From positions 1 through 64,000 of the forward strand of contig JAGBGX010000007.1 in the NCBI GenBank assembly GCA_017935745.1: 64,000 bases of DNA, written 5' to 3'. This DNA comes from Treponema sp. (GTDB taxonomy: Bacteria; Spirochaetota; Spirochaetia; Treponematales; Treponemataceae). The notes below the pieces were generated by a model, which was not told the origin of the DNA, did no database searches, and was given only the letters and a program-made list of their open reading frames with translations. A program made the position numbers and the translations under genes. Numbering within the stretch: position 1 is the first letter of the stretch; every line of letters starts with the position of its first letter. Below are positions 43,731 to 51,752 of this stretch, piece by piece.

Positions 43731-44444
43731 ATGCAAAGGGAAATTCTAGACGGACTAAAACACTATATTTTTGCAGACACAGAAAATTGGGCAAACAATA
43801 TTCCCTTTTTTGTGAATTTTCTCACCAAGAACAGTTACCTCTCAAAAGATACTCAAGTTGCTTGCATTATCGGTTCTGATAAATCACAGAAAAACTACTT
43901 TGAAAAGTTGAAAGAAAAAATCGGTACAAACAAGAACCTACATCTAACTCCAATTAAAATCAACAGCAACAAAAAGAACGCAGTCGATATGGTTCTCTGT
44001 TCATACCTTGGAATGGCTGTTGAAAAATCACCGTCGGCTGAATTTGTAATAGTTTCAAATGACAGGGACTATGCACCCGTGATAGATACATTTATGGCTC
44101 TCGGCATACACATTCGGGAAGAAAGAAATCCTCGTAAAAGCAAGAAGATTAAGACACAGAATATTCAATCAAATCTTCCTGTTCCGGCAAAACAAGAGCA
44201 GAAATCTTCACAAAAAGTTGACTCACCGTCTGATGCAAAGATAAAAGAACTTTCAGAAAAGATGTATTGCCAAAAATCCAGCCGTCCTTTAAAAATAGAA
44301 ACGCTTCGTAAACGCGTGAATCAATTCCAGAAAAAATACAACTTTTTAGAAAAAGATTTGGATTTTGTTTCGCAAAAGGTGAAAGCGTATCTTGTGTGCG
44401 CGGAGAAAATTGCTGTTAACGGTGAAGTCATTACATGGAAATGA
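43731..44444 (+). CDS. NYN/PIN-like ribonuclease domain protein
   Basis: 237 residues. The nuclease pattern is visible: first acidic site in YIFADTENWANNIPFFVNFL (Asp16, Asn19), then NAVDMVLCSYLG and EFVIVSNDRDYAPVIDTFMALGI with its acidic SNDRD turn, as in NYN/PIN RNases (LabA-like). A basic Lys-rich linker (about residues 135-165) leads to a C-terminal helical region that may be an OST-HTH-like RNA-binding part. Coupled to the upstream HTH gene; beside Wadjet. An RNA-degrading toxin or defence effector is likely but unproven. Confidence 0.65.
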   Translation: MQREILDGLKHYIFADTENWANNIPFFVNFLTKNSYLSKDTQVACIIGSDKSQKNYFEKLKEKIGTNKNLHLTPIKINSNKKNAVDMVLCSYLGMAVEKSPSAEFVIVSNDRDYAPVIDTFMALGIHIREERNPRKSKKIKTQNIQSNLPVPAKQEQKSSQKVDSPSDAKIKELSEKMYCQKSSRPLKIETLRKRVNQFQKKYNFLEKDLDFVSQKVKAYLVCAEKIAVNGEVITWK

Positions 44445-44503
44445 TAGTAAAATTGCATTTTTCACACAACAATTCTTTGAAAATCGTATTTTTCTTCGCT
44501 TTG

Positions 44504-44576
44504 TTTTTATAGTAAAATATGCCCAGAAGGCATTTATCAGCGGCATCAGATTTTGCAGTTCAGAAGTGCGGCATGG
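44504..44576 (+). repeat. Copy of the LysR leader region
   Basis: About 73 bases (TTTTTATAGTAAAATATGCC and following, ending GCATGG) repeat at 46236-46310 with few differences, where they form the leader and start of the LysR gene. A third, more diverged copy is at 29405-29459. Here the ATG is not followed by LysR codons. The 44446-44816 gap contains otherwise only unassigned GC-rich sequence and the terminator at 44772. Confidence 0.65.
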
Positions 44577-44771
44577 TCTCCCACCCGCGTTGACACGGTT
44601 TCCCGGCGGCGGTACAATAATCGTTGGTTGGAATCTGGAATGGGTGCTTATCATTTTGACGAAATCACGACGAACAGAACTCAGTGTGCGGTGTTCCGCG
44701 CGTTTCGTCATGCCGCGCTGGCTGCGCGCCGTTCCGAGTGATAATCCGGCTGTTTTCTTGAAGATATGAGG

Positions 44772-44804
44772 CGGACTGTCGCGCGTGCGGCGGTCCGCTT
44801 TTTT
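44772..44804 (+). terminator. Rho-independent terminator upstream of the MATE gene
   Basis: GCGGAC (44772-44777) pairs with GTCCGC (44791-44796) and is followed by eight T. It lies just before the MATE ribosome site, so it may end an upstream transcript or act as an attenuator for the transporter gene. Because of it, the ATG at 44766 is rejected as MATE start. Confidence 0.55.
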
Positions 44805-44816
44805 TTGGAGCGGTTT

Positions 44817-46148
44817 ATGGAGCAAAACTGGACTTCGGGCAGCGTTTTCAAAAGCATCGTCCGCTTTTCGCTTCCGTACCTTGCGTCGTATTTCTTGCAG
44901 ACCTTGTACGGAATGGCGGATCTGTTCATCGTGGGGCAGTTCGGGACTGTCGCCGACACGACTGCGGTTTCAATCGGAAGCCAGGCGATGCACATGCTCA
45001 CGGTCATGATTGTGGGACTTGCGATGGGCGCGACGGTGATGATAAGCCGGCAGACGGGCGCGCGGAATTCCGCCGGGGCGGCGAAGGCTGCGGGGAATGC
45101 CGTCTCAATCTTCATGCTGATGTCGGCGGTGCTGACGGCGGTTCTGCTGCTGCTCGCGGGGCAGATTGTGCGCGCGCTCGCGACTCCCGGGGAGGCCGCC
45201 GCGGGAACGGTTCGCTACCTGACGGTGTGCTTCATGGGAATTCCGTTCATAACCGCGTACAATGTCATCAGCTCCATATTCCGCGGGCTTGGCGACACAA
45301 AAAGCCCGATGTACTTTGTCGCCGTCGCGTGCGTCCTCAACATCGCGCTTGACTACCTGTTCATCGGTCTGCTCGGGCTGGGACCGTTGGGCGCGGCGCT
45401 CGGCACGACGCTTTCGCAGACGGTGAGCGTCGCCGTCTCCCTTGCCGTGATTCTGCGGCGGAAGGACGGAATCAGGCTCAAGAAAAGCGACTTCGTTCTG
45501 GAGAAGGCGACTGCGGCGGACATCCTGAAAGTCGGCGTACCTGTCGCCGTGCAGGACGGATTCATACAGGTCGCGTTCATCGTCATAACCGTGTTCGCGA
45601 ATCGGCGCGGGCTTGACGATTCGGCTGCGGTCGGCATCGTGGAAAAATGCATCGGCGTGCTGTTCCTTGTTCCGTCGTCCATGCTTTCCGCAGTCTCTGC
45701 GCTGTGCGCCCAGAACCTCGGCGCGGGCAAGCAGGAGCGGGCGCGGCGGACGCTTTTGTATGCGGCGGCTGTTTCGGCGGTGTACGGAGCGGCGGTTTCC
45801 GTCATCGTCTTTTTCGCGGCGCAGCAGGTTGTCTCCGTGTTCACAAGGAACAGCCGCGTCGTGCTGCTCGGCGGCCAGTACCTGCGCGGCTACATCTGGG
45901 ACTGCATTTTCGCGGGCGTGCATTTCTGCTTCAGCGGCTACTTCTGCGCCTGCCAGAAATCGTACCTTTCGTTCATGCACAACGCGCTGTCGATTGTGCT
46001 GGTGCGCATTCCGTGCTCGTATATCGCCGCGCGGCTGTTCGCCGACACGCTGTTTCCCATGGGACTTGCGGCTCCGCTCGGCTCGCTGCTGTCCGTCGCC
46101 GTGTGCCTGTCCGCGTTCGCCGTCCTGAGGAAGAAAGGCGCGTGCTGA
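44817..46148 (+). CDS. MATE-family efflux transporter
   Basis: 443 residues, 12 membrane segments. SIVRFSLPYLASYFLQTLYGMADLFIVGQFGTVADTTAVSIGSQAMHML, then RGLGDTKSPMYFVAVACVLNIALDYLFI are the repeated MATE signatures (NorM/DinF type). It should export drugs or metabolites using an Na+ or H+ gradient. GGAG eight bases before the ATG at 44817 fixes the start. GC-rich, unlike the defence island on its left. A LysR gene follows and may regulate it. Confidence 0.9.
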   Translation: MEQNWTSGSVFKSIVRFSLPYLASYFLQTLYGMADLFIVGQFGTVADTTAVSIGSQAMHMLTVMIVGLAMGATVMISRQTGARNSAGAAKAAGNAVSIFMLMSAVLTAVLLLLAGQIVRALATPGEAAAGTVRYLTVCFMGIPFITAYNVISSIFRGLGDTKSPMYFVAVACVLNIALDYLFIGLLGLGPLGAALGTTLSQTVSVAVSLAVILRRKDGIRLKKSDFVLEKATAADILKVGVPVAVQDGFIQVAFIVITVFANRRGLDDSAAVGIVEKCIGVLFLVPSSMLSAVSALCAQNLGAGKQERARRTLLYAAAVSAVYGAAVSVIVFFAAQQVVSVFTRNSRVVLLGGQYLRGYIWDCIFAGVHFCFSGYFCACQKSYLSFMHNALSIVLVRIPCSYIAARLFADTLFPMGLAAPLGSLLSVAVCLSAFAVLRKKGAC

Positions 46149-46235
46149 GGAATCGGCGCAGCCCAAACCTGATGAGAAACGTCTGCATTATCCCGTAATT
46201 GACTGACTGTACCATTACATTCTGTTCCGCAGCCA

Positions 46236-46310
46236 GTTTTTATAGTAAAATATGCCCGGAAGGCATTTATCAGCGGCACTAGATTTTTCAGTTCAGAGGA
46301 GGCGGCATGG
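46236..46310 (+). promoter_or_regulatory. LysR leader, intact copy
   Basis: This is the second copy of the repeat at 44504-44576, here in its native place: a TATAGT-like -10, then the GAGGAGG ribosome site just before the LysR ATG at 46307. The two copies bracket the MATE gene as direct repeats. Confidence 0.5.
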
Positions 46311-47197
46311 AACTTCGCGTTTTGCGGTATTTTCTTGCGGTGGCGCGGGAGCAGAGCATCTCGAAGGCGGCGGAGGCGGTTCATGTAACGCAGCCGACGC
46401 TCTCGCGGCAGATTATGGACTTGGAGGACGAGCTGGGCGCGCGGCTTTTTGTCCGCAGCAAGCACAACCGCTCCGTCCTGCTCACGGAGGCCGGGCAGCG
46501 GCTGTACAACTACGCGCGTGAAATCGTTTCCCTTGCGGACAAAACGACGCTGGAATTTCAGGCGGACAAGTCGCATGTTGACGGCGACATTTACATCGGC
46601 GCGGGCGAAACGGAATCAATCAGAATCATCGCGCGGACGGCAAAAACGCTTTCCGGCCCGCATCCCCGCATCCGCTACCACTTTTTCAGCGGCAACGCGG
46701 AGTCGGTGCGGGACAGGCTCGACAAGGGGCTTCTGGACTTCGCTGTTTTTATCGGCGACGTCTTCACCGAGCAGTACAACTACATCACGCTGAACGCCAA
46801 GGACCGCTGGGGAATCTGGACGCGGAAGGACAGCCCGCTGGCGCGCAAAACGGGAATCACTCCCGGCGACCTGAAGGACGTGCCGCTGTTCATTTCCTCA
46901 CAGGCGCAGGCGGCAAATGAAATGGCGGGCTGGTTCGGGCCGCTCTACGAAAAGCTGAACATCGCCGGAACGTACAACCTGATTTATAACGCGTCGATTA
47001 TGGTGGAGGAAGGACTGGGCTGCGCCGTCAGCCTTGACAAGCTGCTCAATGCCGGTGCGGACAGCCCGCTTGCCTTCGTCCCGCTCAATCCGCCGCTCGA
47101 GGCACGGCTCATCCTTGCATGGCGGAAGTCCGCCCTCTTCTCCCGCGCGGCAACGCTCTTTCTGGACGCGTTCAGGGAAGAAAACCAGCAGAACTGA
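46307..47197 (+). CDS. LysR-family transcriptional regulator
   Basis: 296 residues. MELRVLRYFLAVAREQSISKAAEAVHVTQPTLSRQIMDLEDELGARLFVR is the LysR winged helix-turn-helix; the rest is the periplasmic-binding-protein-like inducer domain (IYIGAGETESIRIIARTAK). An excellent GAGGAGG ribosome site. Inducer and targets unknown; the adjacent MATE gene is a plausible target. A truncated relative lies at 29457. Confidence 0.9.
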   Translation: MELRVLRYFLAVAREQSISKAAEAVHVTQPTLSRQIMDLEDELGARLFVRSKHNRSVLLTEAGQRLYNYAREIVSLADKTTLEFQADKSHVDGDIYIGAGETESIRIIARTAKTLSGPHPRIRYHFFSGNAESVRDRLDKGLLDFAVFIGDVFTEQYNYITLNAKDRWGIWTRKDSPLARKTGITPGDLKDVPLFISSQAQAANEMAGWFGPLYEKLNIAGTYNLIYNASIMVEEGLGCAVSLDKLLNAGADSPLAFVPLNPPLEARLILAWRKSALFSRAATLFLDAFREENQQN

Positions 47198-47307
47198 CGA
47201 GGCGGCTGATTGACGCGCTCAAAATAAAGATATGCTGTGAAAACTTTTGTTTCTCGTGATTTTGCAATATGCGGGAATTAATGTTATAATAGTGCAGTGA
47301 GGAAGTC

Positions 47308-47727
47308 ATGAAAAAAATTATTTTTTTCTTTTTATCTATGGTTTGTTTGTCATCTGTTTTTGCCGCTGAAAATCTTAAAATTAAAGTAGATGGTCCGGAA
47401 AGCAGTTACAATCAGTTAAGAATTACAAATAATACAGACTATTCCGATTTTGATGTAAATGTTTACCTTCTTGAAGAGAAAGATAATAAGTACATTATTA
47501 AAGAAATGCTTGGAACTTTTCATCTGAAGGGCAAAGATGATACTGACAGTTGCAGAATGAATTTGAAAAACGGGCAGGTAATTGGAATTTCTCTTCCGAA
47601 AGATTTTGAAGAAATTGTTTACACTGCAACATATCAGGATCTTCCGTTTTTTGATATTATGCAGTTAAAACTAACATCTAAAGCGGTTGACGATTTTGGA
47701 CAAGATCCAATCGGTAAGGAGTTTTAG
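47308..47727 (+). CDS. Small exported protein of unknown function
   Basis: 139 residues. MKKIIFFFLSMVCLSSVFAAEN is a cleavable signal peptide (cleavage after VFA). The mature domain is beta-rich (LKIKVDGPESSYNQLRITNNTDYSDFDVNVYLLEEKDNKY) and might be an immunoglobulin-like periplasmic domain. GAGGAAG precedes the ATG. No family recognised. Lower GC than both neighbours. The following 188 bases up to trpA are empty of recognisable features. Confidence 0.55.
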   Translation: MKKIIFFFLSMVCLSSVFAAENLKIKVDGPESSYNQLRITNNTDYSDFDVNVYLLEEKDNKYIIKEMLGTFHLKGKDDTDSCRMNLKNGQVIGISLPKDFEEIVYTATYQDLPFFDIMQLKLTSKAVDDFGQDPIGKEF

Positions 47728-47915
47728 AAAATCACAGCAAATATATCCTCTCCCACCTAAAAAAGTATTATTCTATGAATGGACAAATATTCTTTTTTGG
47801 GTGGGAATTGGATCGTTCGTTTCACAATTTTTGTATAAACGGCAACATTTAATAAAAAGCGGCGACGGAACAATTCCGCGAAGCCGCCCTGCCCCGTTCG
47901 TTTCCTCCTCCGCTA

Positions 47916-48668
47916 CTACCGGGAGCAGGTGATTTCCTGTGCTTTTTCGGTGATGAGCCGGGAAAGTTCCGCGGCGTCCTTGTGCTTGGCGATGAGGCGG
48001 ACGAAGACGCTTCCGGCGACGACTGCATCGACGCTTGCGGCAAGGGCTTTGGACTGCTCGCCGCTTGTAATGCCGAATCCGGCGTACACTTTGCTTCCGC
48101 CTGCACTCACGCTTTTTAGGAACGCGAGCGTGTGGCTGTCAATCGCGGTGTCTGTTCCTGTGATGCCGGCACGCAACGCCGCGTAGATGTGTGCAAATCC
48201 TGCGTCCGCAAGTTTTTTCAGCCGGGATGCGTCCATGCTTGGTGCGGCGACAGGAATCGCTTCCATTCCGTTTTCCCGGCACGCGGCGAAAAGCCCTTCG
48301 TCATTGTCAAACGGAAGGTCGGGAACAATCATTCCGCTTGCACCTGCCAAAGCCGCCTGCTTGCAGAACGTGCTGACGCCCGGCGTATAGACAAGCGAAG
48401 CGTAACTCATAATGTAAATCGGAACGCCCGGAAATTCGGTGCGGAGCGTCTTGATAAAGTGCAGCCCGTCCTCCGTGCGGTAGCCGCGTGCAAGCACTTC
48501 GGTGCAGGCACTTTGAATCGCAGGACCGTCCGCACTCGGGTCGCTGAACGGAAGCTGGACTTCCAGAATGTCCGCACCGCCGGCAACAAGCGCGCGTGCC
48601 GCAGTAAGAGCCAGTTCATCAGTGGGATAACCGGCAACAAGATGGCTCATCAGTTTTATTTTTGTCAT
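47916..48668 (-). CDS. trpA: Tryptophan synthase alpha subunit
   Basis: 250 residues. It converts indole-3-glycerol phosphate to indole and glyceraldehyde-3-phosphate. The catalytic Glu and Asp are in ILEVQLPFSDPSADGP (residues about 35-50); YAALRAGITGT and GFGITSGEQ complete the phosphate site. Somewhat short for the family (about 265). Last gene of the operon, 163 bases after trpB, behind a strong intergenic hairpin. GAGG ribosome site. Confidence 0.93.
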   Translation of the reverse strand: MTKIKLMSHLVAGYPTDELALTAARALVAGGADILEVQLPFSDPSADGPAIQSACTEVLARGYRTEDGLHFIKTLRTEFPGVPIYIMSYASLVYTPGVSTFCKQAALAGASGMIVPDLPFDNDEGLFAACRENGMEAIPVAAPSMDASRLKKLADAGFAHIYAALRAGITGTDTAIDSHTLAFLKSVSAGGSKVYAGFGITSGEQSKALAASVDAVVAGSVFVRLIAKHKDAAELSRLITEKAQEITCSR

Positions 48669-48696
48669 AGCAAACCTCGCTCACATTGCATAATTT

Positions 48697-48740
48697 AGGA
48701 AGTGCTGATTAACACTTGAGGCGATTAATCAGCACTTCCT
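48697..48740 (-). terminator. Strong hairpin between trpB and trpA
   Basis: 16-bp perfect stem (48697-48712 with 48725-48740; AGGAAGTGCTGATTAA on the plus strand). A T-rich stretch follows on the plus-strand side only, so for the minus-strand operon it is not a standard terminator. It may be an RNA-processing or partial-termination site that lowers trpA expression, or a copy of the dispersed hairpins. Confidence 0.4.
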
Positions 48741-48831
48741 TGCTATTTTTCGTGTTTCTTTGAAATACTGCAAAATAGCAGATATTATGGTTAACACTGA
48801 AAAATCCGCATTCGGATTATTCTGTGTTTCC

Positions 48832-50097
48832 TTATTTTGTCATCAGTTTTGCGTCGTGGATGTCCGTGCTGCTTTCAAGCCGCTCGATTTCCGCGTGGAG
48901 AAAACACCGCCACTCTTCCGGGCGGAACACCGGGCTTGTGATGAACACGTCCTTGTCTCCGCGTCCGCTCATGTTGATGACGACAGCCTTGTCGGACGGA
49001 ATTTCCCGTGCGATTTTTATGGCGGCGGCTCCGGCGTGGGCGCTTTCCAGTGCGAACAGAATTCCTTCGTTCCGTGCAAAGAATCGGACTGCTTCAAGTG
49101 CTTCTTCGTCGCGGATGGCAGTGAATTCGATTCTGCCTGACTTTCCCAAGGCGGCAAGCTGCGGCCCGATTCCGCAGTAGTCAAGCCCCGCACTGATGGA
49201 GCGTGTCGGAAGCGATTGTCCGTCCTCATCAAGGAGAAAACGGCTCTTGTACCCCTGCATGATGCCGTCCCGTGCGGCTTCTCCCGTCATTCGGCAGGCA
49301 TTCTCTCCGACTCCCGGCCCGATTCCGCCTGCTTCCGCACCAATCAGACGCGGCTCTTTTTCATCGATGAACGGGCTGAAAAAGCCGATTGAATTGGAGC
49401 CGCCGCCTACGCAGGCAACCATCGCACCGATTTTCACGCCGCGTTCCTCGCATTGCCGCTTTACTTCGCTGCCGATAACCGACTGGAATTCGCGTACGAT
49501 GTCGGGGAACGGAGCAGGTCCGAGCGCGCTTCCGAGAACGTAGTGCGTGTTCTCAAAATTCGCCGCCCAGTCGCGCATCGCCTCGTTCACCGCGTCCTTG
49601 AGCGTGCGGCTTCCTGACGAAACGGCTCGCACTTTCGCACCGTACAGTTCCATTGCGGCAACGTTCGGCTGCTGGCGGCGGACATCGACTTCCCCCATGT
49701 AGACAATGCACTCAAGCCCGAGTTTGGCACAGGCGGCGGCTGTCGCAAGTCCGTGCTGCCCCGCGCCCGTTTCGGCGATAATGCGTGTTTTTCCCATCCG
49801 CTTTGCAAGAAGGCACTGTCCGATTGCGTTGTTGATTTTGTGTGCGCCGGTGTTGGCAAGCCCTTCAAGTTTGATGAAAATCTGTGCACCGCCGAGCAGT
49901 TTTGTTGCCGTCGGAGCAAAATAGAGCGGCGTTTCCCGTCCGATATAGTCGCGCCGGATTACGTGCAGTTCCTCCAGAAAATCAGCGTCTTTCATATAGA
50001 AGGAAAACGCTTCCTGAAGCTCGTCAAGCGGGCGGCGGAGTACTTCCGCAACATACTTCCCGCCGTACTGGTTGAAAAATCCGTCTGTTGATTCCAT
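48832..50097 (-). CDS. trpB: Tryptophan synthase beta subunit
   Basis: 421 residues. PLP enzyme condensing indole with serine. The Schiff-base lysine lies in NTGAHKINNAIGQ, the catalytic Glu in AETGAGQHG, and the PLP phosphate loop in CVGGGSNSIG. Slightly longer than the usual 397 residues because of a C-terminal extension (PVFRPEEWRCFLHAEIERLESSTDIHDAKL). GAGGAAG ribosome site; 26 bases after the trpCF stop. Confidence 0.95.
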   Translation of the reverse strand: MESTDGFFNQYGGKYVAEVLRRPLDELQEAFSFYMKDADFLEELHVIRRDYIGRETPLYFAPTATKLLGGAQIFIKLEGLANTGAHKINNAIGQCLLAKRMGKTRIIAETGAGQHGLATAAACAKLGLECIVYMGEVDVRRQQPNVAAMELYGAKVRAVSSGSRTLKDAVNEAMRDWAANFENTHYVLGSALGPAPFPDIVREFQSVIGSEVKRQCEERGVKIGAMVACVGGGSNSIGFFSPFIDEKEPRLIGAEAGGIGPGVGENACRMTGEAARDGIMQGYKSRFLLDEDGQSLPTRSISAGLDYCGIGPQLAALGKSGRIEFTAIRDEEALEAVRFFARNEGILFALESAHAGAAAIKIAREIPSDKAVVINMSGRGDKDVFITSPVFRPEEWRCFLHAEIERLESSTDIHDAKLMTK

Positions 50098-50123
50098 ATT
50101 CTTCCTCGCAATACTGCTTTTTC

Positions 50124-51671
50124 TTACAGCTGGCTGAAAAAATCTGCCATTTTCTGTCTGTCTTTTTTTCCGGGTGCGGATTCAATGCCGCTGTTCACGT
50201 CCACAAGTTCAGGCTCGCAGTTCTGCACAATCTCCCGGATGTTCCCGGCGGAAATGCCTCCCGCAAGCCACAGTCTGACTTTTTTTGCGGCGGCTTCGCA
50301 CAAACTGCGGTTAACGTGCATTCCCGTGCCGCCGATTTTTCCGCAAGACTGTGCGTCAATCAGAATACGCGGCTCGCCCTGCTGCAACAGCCTTTCAACT
50401 TCCGCAAGGTCTTCTTCCGAACTGACGTTCACCGCGGCGTAATGAGGCAGAAAAGAAAGCGATTCGTCCGCAAAAAACTGTTCCGCGGCTTTCCGTCCGT
50501 GCAGCTGAAGAAAATCCGCCGTTCCGTCCCGCACCAGTTCTATGGCAGCCTTTCCTTCCGCACTGTCGCATTCGGTTATCACGCACACAATCTTAGGCAC
50601 GGAAAAAGGACGCTCTGATTTTTCTGCCAGAAGTTCCCTTGCCGCACGGACGGTTTCTGCGTCCACGTTCCGCGGGCTTTTGGCACAAAATATGAATCCT
50701 AAAAATTCCGCACCGAATTCCGCCGCCTGCAATGCGTCTTTTGTGCCGGTAAGTCCGCACACTTTTACAAGCGGCTTCCGTTTTTTTTCGTCCGAATGAT
50801 TTTTTTTGAACGCAGCATCGGCAAATGAAAGCCACTGTGCTGCGGTGCGTGTCGGTTTTGCAGTTTCAAACGCACGCACAAGAGATGCTGCCTCGCCGGG
50901 ATTGCGTGCCGCAGCCTCGCCCAAAAGCATTCCCGAAAATCCCATGCTGCCTGCGAACGCCGCCGCGGACGGAGTGCGGATTCCGCTTTCAAAGACAACT
51001 CGCATATCCGCACCCGTGCTGTGCAGAATTTCACCGCGGATTCCGGCAGGTGCAAGCAGGTCGATGGCGAATGTGCTCAAGTTCCGTGCGTTCACGCCGC
51101 AGACAACGGATTCTGTCCCGTATTCCTGTACGACAAGCGAAAGTTTTCGTAAGTCATCGTCAAGCCGAAGTTCCAGCAGTGCGGAAATGCCGAGCGAGCG
51201 GCACCGCCCCGCCATTGCAAGGAGCGTTTTGTCATCGAGGATGCGTGCAATCAGAAGGACTGCGTCCGCACCGCACGTGTACGCAACGTCAACTTCTTCC
51301 GGGCAGAGGAGAAAGTCCTTTCGGAGTACGGCAGGAGCGGGCTTTCCTGTGCGGGCGGCAAATGAATCGACCGAACGGCACACCGCCTGCAAATCATCTA
51401 GGCTGCCCTTGAAATACCGCTGCTCGGTCAGTACCGAAACGGCTGCGGCTCCTGCCTGTGCATACAGTTGTGCCGTCTGAGATGCGTCAAGATTCGGTGC
51501 GATGTCGCCCTTGCTCGGGGAGGCCCGCTTTATTTCAAGGATTGCACCTTTTTGCACAAGGAACGGCGTTATGCCGCGTGTACGTTTTTTGGGAACAGCC
51601 GCACCGAAACCGAATCCGTATTTTTGTATGTCTTCTTTCCGCCGTTCTACAATTTCATCAAGAATATGCAT
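50124..51671 (-). CDS. trpCF: Fused indole-3-glycerol-phosphate synthase / phosphoribosylanthranilate isomerase
   Basis: 515 residues. TrpC half (about 1-255): EIKRASPSKGDI, VLTEQRYFKGSLDDLQ and VLRKDFLL with the catalytic lysines. TrpF half (from about 290): VCGLTGTKDALQA with the catalytic Cys, WLAGGISAGNI and the catalytic Asp in LVDVNSGIESAPGKKD. The two steps are consecutive (PRA to CdRP to IGP, run by F then C). The frame is open 27 codons further upstream, but that part is the hairpin-containing gap; AAGGAAG lies before the ATG at 51671. Confidence 0.92.
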   Translation of the reverse strand: MHILDEIVERRKEDIQKYGFGFGAAVPKKRTRGITPFLVQKGAILEIKRASPSKGDIAPNLDASQTAQLYAQAGAAAVSVLTEQRYFKGSLDDLQAVCRSVDSFAARTGKPAPAVLRKDFLLCPEEVDVAYTCGADAVLLIARILDDKTLLAMAGRCRSLGISALLELRLDDDLRKLSLVVQEYGTESVVCGVNARNLSTFAIDLLAPAGIRGEILHSTGADMRVVFESGIRTPSAAAFAGSMGFSGMLLGEAAARNPGEAASLVRAFETAKPTRTAAQWLSFADAAFKKNHSDEKKRKPLVKVCGLTGTKDALQAAEFGAEFLGFIFCAKSPRNVDAETVRAARELLAEKSERPFSVPKIVCVITECDSAEGKAAIELVRDGTADFLQLHGRKAAEQFFADESLSFLPHYAAVNVSSEEDLAEVERLLQQGEPRILIDAQSCGKIGGTGMHVNRSLCEAAAKKVRLWLAGGISAGNIREIVQNCEPELVDVNSGIESAPGKKDRQKMADFFSQL

Positions 51672-51690
51672 GATTCTTCCTTTAATAGGC

Positions 51691-51750
51691 GAGTTTTCGC
51701 AAGAAAACTCGAAGTTCAAATTGCCGTGCCATTTGTGCGGCAATTTGAAC
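51691..51750. repeat. Two tandem hairpins between trpGD and trpCF
   Basis: 51691-51710 is GAGTTTTC-GCAA-GAAAACTC. 51714-51750 is a 13-bp perfect stem (GTTCAAATTGCCG / CGGCAATTTGAAC) around TGCCATTTGTG. The reverse complement of this loop, CACAAATGGCA, nearly recurs in the loop of the hairpin at 2405-2443. They fill nearly the whole 81-base gap and have no T tract. Confidence 0.6.
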
Positions 51751-51752
51751 AA

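Noticed and set aside
44766-44816. ATG at 44766 as MATE start
   Set aside because: The codons would be the terminator hairpin and T tract; the ATG at 44817 has a proper GGAG site and begins the family sequence.
45105-46166. Long minus-strand ORF (353 codons) opposite the MATE gene
   Set aside because: Its composition (runs of Arg, Gln, His, Asp, Glu) is typical of reverse-strand reading of a GC-rich membrane protein; the MATE protein on the plus strand has clear family motifs.
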